Positions 49,101 to 53,938 of a stretch of DNA of 53,938 nt are shown piece after piece. Source of the DNA: Gonium pectorale (taxonomy: Eukaryota; Chlorophyta; Chlorophyceae; Chlamydomonadales; Volvocaceae); assembly GCA_001584585.1 (NCBI GenBank), contig LSYV01000012.1, positions 996,793 to 1,050,730 of the forward strand, given 5' to 3'. The translations under genes and the position numbers were made by a program. The notes under the pieces were generated by a model. It did not search any database. It was not told where the DNA came from and saw only the letters and a program-made list of their open reading frames with translations. Positions within the stretch are counted from its first letter, which is position 1; every line of letters begins with the position of its first letter.

Positions 49101-50295
49101 GTAAGCAGCGGGGCTGTGTGCGAACCCGCAGGGCGGGACCAGCACGTGTGCCAGGTGGGCTGAAGCCTTGTTCCCACCATGCGTCTGGGGTTGCGAGCAG
49201 ACATCTGTCGCTGCGAGACAAGGGTTGCATTGAGCAATGCCGGTCGCAGTCTTTTGGGAGGGTCCCCGTGGCGTCCTGGCTGATGGCATAACGCGACGCC
49301 GCATGTGCTGGGCGCCTTAGGTGCCCCCACACCATGATCAGGGGAGGTGGTGCAAACAGGGCGCCAGGGCACCATGATATCATTGCGCCGCTGGAGCAAT
49401 GTGATTGTGGTCCGTGACCACTTTGATACTGGTGCCGAATGCATTCAGAGACCTAGCAGCTAGTGGGCGTACGAGAACACACACCGCCTCTGTGGCTCTT
49501 AGCTTACCCCACTGAAACCCCGCGGTCCCGAGGTGCGCCCCTCTGGAATTGCGACCGTCCTGTCATCTTCGCTGTCTCCCCATTCCAACTTGCCGTCCCC
49601 GCCCGATGCTCCCGCCAGGCGGCCGCCTGGTGTCCGCGGTAATTCCCGGCCTGCCACCCATCACCCACATCGCTGCCGGCCTGCAACACCTCCTCCTCTC
49701 CGACGGGTCCCGCGTCTGGTTCGTGGGCCGCGCGCTCGACGGTGCCGGCGCCGTCGCCGGCAGCGCACCCTGGCGGCGACCCTCCCTGCTGCTGACCCTG
49801 CCCGACGGCGACGCGGTGTCGCAGCTGACGGCGGGTGCGCACAGCAGTGGCGTGGTCTCGGAGCGCGGCGCGGCGTGGGTGTGGGGCCGGCTGCTGGACC
49901 GGCACCACGCCGATAACGTGATGCGCCGCCACCCCAACCACGCGCTCGGCGGCGGCGGCGCCGACAGCGCCGCGTACTTGGCGGCTGCAGCGGCGCCGCT
50001 GGCGCGAGACGACGTGCATTGGGACTGGGCGGGCTTTGGCGGCCGCGCCCCGGCGCGGCTCGATGGCCTCGGCGGCAGGGTCAAGGTAGGGCATGGTTCC
50101 CCTCGCCGCCATTATCGTTGTGTACGCCTGGAGAAGTACACAACGATGCTGGCGGTGTGCGTGCCTGGCCACTTGTGTTTCGGGCCACGTTCCCTGGCCC
50201 TCACTCGACGATAATGATAAGTCCCCCATGGGTGTTCACCTTTTATGCAGGCTCTGGCGCTTGGCGGATGGCACGCCATGGCGGTTGTGGAGTAA
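46156..50295 (+). CDS. RCC1-repeat (beta-propeller) protein
   Basis: Nine exons: 46156-46256, 46384-46603, 46858-47067, 47447-47580, 47726-47976, 48375-48544, 48872-49100, 49619-50085, 50251-50295. They total 1827 nt (608 residues), and every phase agrees. RCC1-type blade motifs recur: SWGRNVEGQCG, AWTWGDGKSGKLGHG, LWVCGENKEGQCGLG, VWTFGACYNGSLG, VVVWGKVPG and AWVWGRLLD. Each is preceded by a '.i.aG..H...l' strand (ITSIAAGKLNSAAV, QLALGDHHTLFL, VSGGSFCAALT, IAAGLQHLLLSDG, LALGGWHAMAV). RCC1 propellers act as exchange factors or scaffolds; no partner can be assigned. Exons 4-5 form a Ser/Gly/Ala-rich insert within the propeller. The N-terminus (MLAALSSASALCSV...) is short and hydrophobic and could be an organelle-targeting segment. 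The last exon is only 45 bases. Confidence 0.8.
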
Positions 50296-51913
50296 GGCGG
50301 GCGCCCTGGTGGCTGCTCACGCTGCTAGCATAGTCGTCGGAACCGACTGGCCGCCGGAAGGGGGATGGGCGCTGGAGCAGCCAATCCCCCAGCACTTGCA
50401 GCGCGCCTGGCGCAGCGAAGTGAGCCCGGACCGCGATAGTGATGTTCTGCGGTTATCCTGTTCGGTACTGCGCAGGGTTGTGTACGGGATGGTGCTTGCT
50501 TCGTGATATATGCGTCAAGCGCACTTTGACACATCGACCTTCCACGTAGTACACGATACAGGGCGACGAGTGCTTTTGGGCCCGAGTGGGGCCCGTTTCT
50601 TTGTGTGTTTGTGTTAGTGTCGACCTTCCTGCCCGTACCTGCGTGCGTGGCGATATTTCCGCATCAAGTGTACACTAGCCCCCTGTACTCTCGTGCACAG
50701 CGCCATGGCGCCGCGAGTGCTATCGTCCTGTTACTTTGCTCTCTCCGTAAGGAATGCCGTGATGCACATTGCTGTGTGACTGCATTTTAGGCCAGTGGCC
50801 TAAGTGAGCCGGTAGGGTGGATGGGCCGGAGCCGGGCCGGTACTGAAAGGCCCGGACATGTTCCAGCGTACGAAACCAACCAACCAACTAATGGTAGTAC
50901 GGACTAGTATGTATGCACGCACGCTAAAGGCTCATGGCTAGCCTTGCCCGGAAATCATCTGGAAGGGCGTACGTTGCAGGCGGCGATGAGGGCGCAGGGG
51001 TTTCCACGATCTGGCGATTCGCCTGTATTTGATTGTGGTGCGGTCCCTCCCTGTGTGCCAAGTTCCCAGTCCTGTGTTGAAGCTCCGAGCTGAGAGCGAC
51101 AGTAAGCCGGGTGGCAACCGACATGCTTGTTCGTCTTGTGCGTGCGTGAGGGGGCTGGAGCGTGGGCCTGCACCCGTGGCCTGCACCACAGAGCGCTCGC
51201 TTTCGCAGTTGCCAGCCGGTCTGGCATACAGATAGTATCCTACTGTTGGACCGATTCCGCCAGCTCGTCTGGCATACGGAATTGTAGGTGGGATTTACCT
51301 CTTGAAGAGGCTGGGCGGTCGAGGTGGCCGGAAGGTACTGATCCATAGCAGGGGAGATCTCCCCTGATCCATAGCTTGGTCGGAGAGCAACGGCTCGTGT
51401 CTTGCTGCTGTCCCTTGCTCATTTGGCCAGTTAGCCTCGTTGAGACGGCATCGAGGCGATAGCAGTTTGTACTCGCAAGTTTACAGGTAATGGATTTAGA
51501 GATCACTGTTGCCCCGCGCCCTTCTCCAGACCTGTGCTCGATGCGGACACGCATGTTTGCAACACGGCGCCTGGAATGTGCAATGCATTATCAGTTGCTC
51601 CATCATTCCATAGTAGCCTCGGCCGGCGGGTCACGCACTATCAAAGCTGCACCTTGCGCATTCGCTGAGTAAAAACACTTTTGGGACAATACCTGCCTGA
51701 TGGGCGCATGCCACAATCCAGGTAATCGTTCGATAATTGCAACGATGATAGCCTTGGCGCTGCGGGCCGCGCGTGTTTGGCAATGGGGTGACTTTCGGTT
51801 TTTACGTGCAGGTAGCTCTTATGAGCTATCTATAGATGAGAGTTGCACACGTCACGGCTGCCTTCTTGCCAGCATGTTCCAACGTGAGAGGCCGGCTCCA
51901 CGGGAAGCCGGCT
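50296..51913. other. Non-coding interval
   Basis: Holds the 3' UTR of the RCC1-type gene and the upstream region of the small heat-shock gene. The only structured element noted is the palindrome with flanking repeats at 51338-51375. An aaccaaccaacc run lies near 50877. Confidence 0.4.
51338..51375. repeat. Perfect 16-bp palindrome flanked by 12-bp direct repeats
   Basis: AGGGGAGATCTCCCCT (51350-51365) is a perfect palindrome. CTGATCCATAGC occurs immediately before it (51338-51349) and again overlapping its right edge (51364-51375). It could be a small insertion with a target duplication, or a hairpin. Confidence 0.7.
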
Positions 51914-51958
51914 GAACGTTCATCGCGTTATGGCGCTCTCGAGTCATGCATATAAGAG
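51914..51958 (+). promoter_or_regulatory. Candidate heat-shock element and TATA box
   Basis: GAACGTTC at 51914-51921 is one head-to-head pair of heat-shock units (GAAnnTTC). It lies 30 bases upstream of TATAAGAG at 51951-51958. The coding start follows at 52097, which fits a short 5' UTR. Additional degenerate GAA/TTC units occur just upstream (TTC at 51877, GAA at 51904). The context next to a small HSP gene makes the reading likely. Confidence 0.55.
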
Positions 51959-52096
51959 ATACGCGTGTCGCTTGAACTGCACATACTGTTCTGCACCCGC
52001 GGCCAAGCCTTTGTAGTCTGCAGCCCTACCTCAACCTGTTAGTTACCTGTTGACCAACCGTCCCTCAAAACTCGATTTTACCTCTAGCTTGACACA

Positions 52097-53133
52097 ATGG
52101 CCACCGCAAACCTGATGAAGCCTCATGCTACCGCTTCTGCCAGGAGCTCCGTCGGTCGCCGGCAGCTCGCAGTCGATGCGCGCCACTCGCGCATGGTCGG
52201 AATGGCACCTCGCCCGCGCAGCAACATCGCCCCGCAGGCCCTCTACCTGCGCCCCTACACCCGGGGGTCATGCCGCCCGTCGTCCTGCTACCGCCCGGCC
52301 CCAGGCGGCGTGGTGCTGAGCAGCGGGCTGGGGCTCCTGAACTCGATGCTGGCATCGGAATGGCTCCGCGAGGCCACCTCCAGCGTGCACCCTATGGACA
52401 TCAAGGCATTTGACGACCGCTACGAGATTCACTCGGACGTCCCCGGTGAGTATGAAAAAAGAGAACCAGAAACGGGGAAGGCAGCCTCTACGGACATACA
52501 CACCCGAAGATGATTGCTTCGAGTGGGTTTCCCATTTTCCCCCCAATGCAATTGCTCCTAGGCGAACACATGTGCTGGAAAGCCACTCCTGCGACCATGT
52601 TGCCATGCCTTCACCCCTGTTGCCATGTATGCAGTCTCAGTTCTTGACCCCTATACATGCATGCCGCTGGACTGGCTGCGGAGGCTGCGGCAGGTTACCC
52701 AGATATGGTTTTTGTGTAAATCCTTCTACTAGCCCTCACATTCACCCGCTCATCCCTCCCGCGCACCCAACCGTCCGCAGGCATGGCCGAGGAGGACGTC
52801 GAGGTGGAGATCAGCCCCGACCGCGTCCTCACCATCGCCGGCAGCCGCAAGACCGCTAGGCAGGGCCCCTCCGCGCCCAAGCCATCGACCAATGAGGCGG
52901 CCGGGGCCGCGGATGACGCTACCCTGGCCGCATCCTCCGACCGCGCCTCCACGGAGCCAGCTGCTGACGTCGCGGTTAGCTACCGCTTCCGCCGCTCCTT
53001 TGTGCTGCCCGAGGATGCCGAGGTGGAGGGCGTGGCGGCGAACCTGCAGCGCGGCGTGCTGACGGTGACGGTGCCGCGGCGTGTGGTTGAGAAGCCGCAG
53101 CCGCGCCGCGTGCGCGTCAAGGGCGCTAAGTAG
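52097..53133 (+). CDS. Small heat-shock protein (alpha-crystallin/HSP20), probably chloroplast
   Basis: Exon 1 is 52097-52445 and exon 2 is 52781-53133, 233 residues, joined in phase 1. The alpha-crystallin domain runs from about residue 98 (MDIKAFDDRYEIHSDVPG across the intron to MAEEDVEVEISPDRVLTIAG, then YRFRRSFVLPEDAEVEGVAA) and ends in the hallmark GVLTVTVPR. Small HSPs are ATP-independent holdases that bind unfolding proteins. The first 60 or so residues are rich in Ala, Ser and Arg with almost no acidic residues, as expected of a chloroplast (or mitochondrial) transit peptide. About 40 residues rich in Ala, Ser, Asp and Thr interrupt the domain, a feature also known in Chlamydomonas HSP22 proteins. 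A TATA box and candidate heat-shock element lie upstream, and TGTAA lies 297 bases after the stop. Confidence 0.88.
52448..52492 (+). repeat. Dispersed purine-rich repeat, diverged copy
   Basis: tgaaaaaagagaacc at the start of the HSP intron and cagcctctacgg at its end resemble copy 2 at 28875-28924. Similarity is partial and judged by eye. Confidence 0.35.
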
Positions 53134-53195
53134 GGCTGCACCCGAGCAGTGCGGGTGGTAGGGTCTTGGCATGCCGCCGCGCCATGCGTAAAATA

Positions 53196-53216
53196 GGGAA
53201 ATCTGCAGAGAAAGAG
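53196..53216 (+). repeat. Dispersed purine-rich repeat, partial copy
   Basis: ggaaatctgcagagaaagag is shared with copy 1 at 5578-5615. It lies in the 3' UTR of the small heat-shock gene. Confidence 0.5.
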
Positions 53217-53429
53217 CGTATAGTTGAGTGTGCGGAGTTCGACCTGCTGTGTTGTTGTTGTGAAGCATAGGTTTGCAGTGCAGTAAGTGATGCATCACGA
53301 ATGCACGATGTGCGCTACTGCTGCCGCTGGAAGTACCAGTCTGTTGGTGACATGCTCCGGTGCTTGGCATGTTGCATGGGGGTTGACGGAGGACATGTGC
53401 TGTACGATGAGACAGCGTGCAAGCCGGAC

Positions 53430-53434
53430 TGTAA
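53430..53434 (+). promoter_or_regulatory. Candidate TGTAA poly(A) signal of the small HSP gene
   Basis: TGTAA, 297 bases downstream of the stop codon and at the expected distance for this kind of genome. Confidence 0.45.
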
Positions 53435-53830
53435 CGTAACCAGCCAGTCCAGACCCATATGGTGATACTGTGCGTTGCAGAACACGCTCGCTGGCCTTTG
53501 CGTCTCGCTACAGCGTATGCTTCGGCGGTTCCAGCTGTCACTCCTCCATCGTATACACCGCAGCCAGCCGCGCAATTATACTTGCCGATCCCTCCAACGG
53601 GACAGTCCACCACGAACAGTCAGCGCGGAACATCCGGCCGCGCACCTGGGGCACGCAGCGCTGCAGCCTTCCAAGTGCCTGCGACGGCTGGGCTGCCCCT
53701 GGGGCCCGACCGGACATGTGTCAAATGCGTGCTTCGAGCCGGGTGACCGCTTGGCGCGCTCTGCCGGTAGAGCCCACGGCCACCTGAGCCTGGTGTGGCC
53801 AACCAGCTCGGGGCCAGCAATACAGGTTTT

Positions 53831-53938
53831 GCAGGGCAGCTGCAGTTGCTTAGGGCTGCAGGCTGTCCTTTTGGGTTGTGCGAGGGGGGACAGCGGTCCC
53901 CCACACCCCTCGCCTCGTGGCGTTGAGGTGGTCTTGCG
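53831..53938. repeat. Dispersed 108-bp repeat, copy B (cut by window edge)
   Basis: Matches 16358-16465 with about eight or nine mismatches and no gaps. The element continues past the end of the window. Sequence upstream of the copy is not shared, so 53831 is probably one boundary of the shared module. Confidence 0.8.

Noticed and set aside
1..53938. CRISPR arrays, bacterial operons, tRNA or rRNA genes
   Set aside because: No regularly spaced repeats, no polycistronic layout with ribosome-binding sites, and no cloverleaf or rRNA-like sequence was seen; the split genes show nuclear eukaryotic DNA.

Overview
The window looks like nuclear DNA of a green alga of the Chlamydomonas/Volvox (volvocine) lineage. 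The genes are GC-rich with strongly GC-biased third codon positions. They are broken into many short exons by GT-AG introns. The proteins carry the Ala/Gly/Pro/Ser-rich inserts typical of these algae, TGTAA motifs lie downstream of several genes, and the encoded families (HYLS1, TSNAXIP1-like, PEX3, signal peptide peptidase, chloroplast-type small HSP, F-box/LRR-like and ankyrin-like families) fit a flagellated photosynthetic eukaryote. I see no bacterial operons, CRISPR array, rRNA or tRNA gene.

Layout. 1-3 kb: the 3' end of an ankyrin-like gene (-) and a leucine-rich-repeat gene (+). 3-8.5 kb: gene-poor, with a 25-bp minisatellite and a 741-bp non-autonomous DNA transposon that has inverted ends and a 5-bp target duplication. 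8.5-12.2 kb: peroxin PEX3 (+), with its first exon not found. 12.2-15.2 kb: mostly non-coding, plus two linked exons of an unrecognised minus-strand gene. 15.3-19.7 kb: TSNAXIP1-like coiled-coil protein (-), eight exons. 20.3-22.5 kb: HYLS1-like centriole protein (+), six exons, head to head with the previous gene across 583 bp. 24.2-28.0 kb: 707-residue coiled-coil protein (+), eleven exons. 29.4-33.6 kb: multi-pass SURF4/DoxX-like membrane protein with a long Ser/Pro/Tyr-rich N-terminus (+), nine exons. 34-36.5 kb: an AT-richer stretch with unrecognised ORFs. 36.7-38.7 kb: F-box/LRR-like gene (+). 41.2-45.3 kb: signal peptide peptidase (-), eight exons. 46.2-50.3 kb: RCC1-repeat protein (+), nine exons. 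52.1-53.1 kb: small heat-shock protein (+) with a TATA box and a candidate heat-shock element.

Exon models were built by hand from reading frame, splice-site consensus and intron phase. For every multi-exon gene listed with a full model, the exon lengths sum to a multiple of three, which is independent support. Two introns (one in the TSNAXIP1-like gene, one in the signal peptide peptidase gene) keep frame and protein similarity only with a GC donor.

Functionally the most coherent part is 15-28 kb. A probable ciliary/sperm-type coiled-coil gene and a centriole/ciliogenesis gene share one divergent promoter region, and an unassigned coiled-coil gene lies next to them. The other genes are housekeeping functions: peroxisome biogenesis, ER intramembrane proteolysis, possible ER-Golgi cargo handling, RCC1-type regulation and organellar stress response. 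Family names come from remembered motifs, not database searches.
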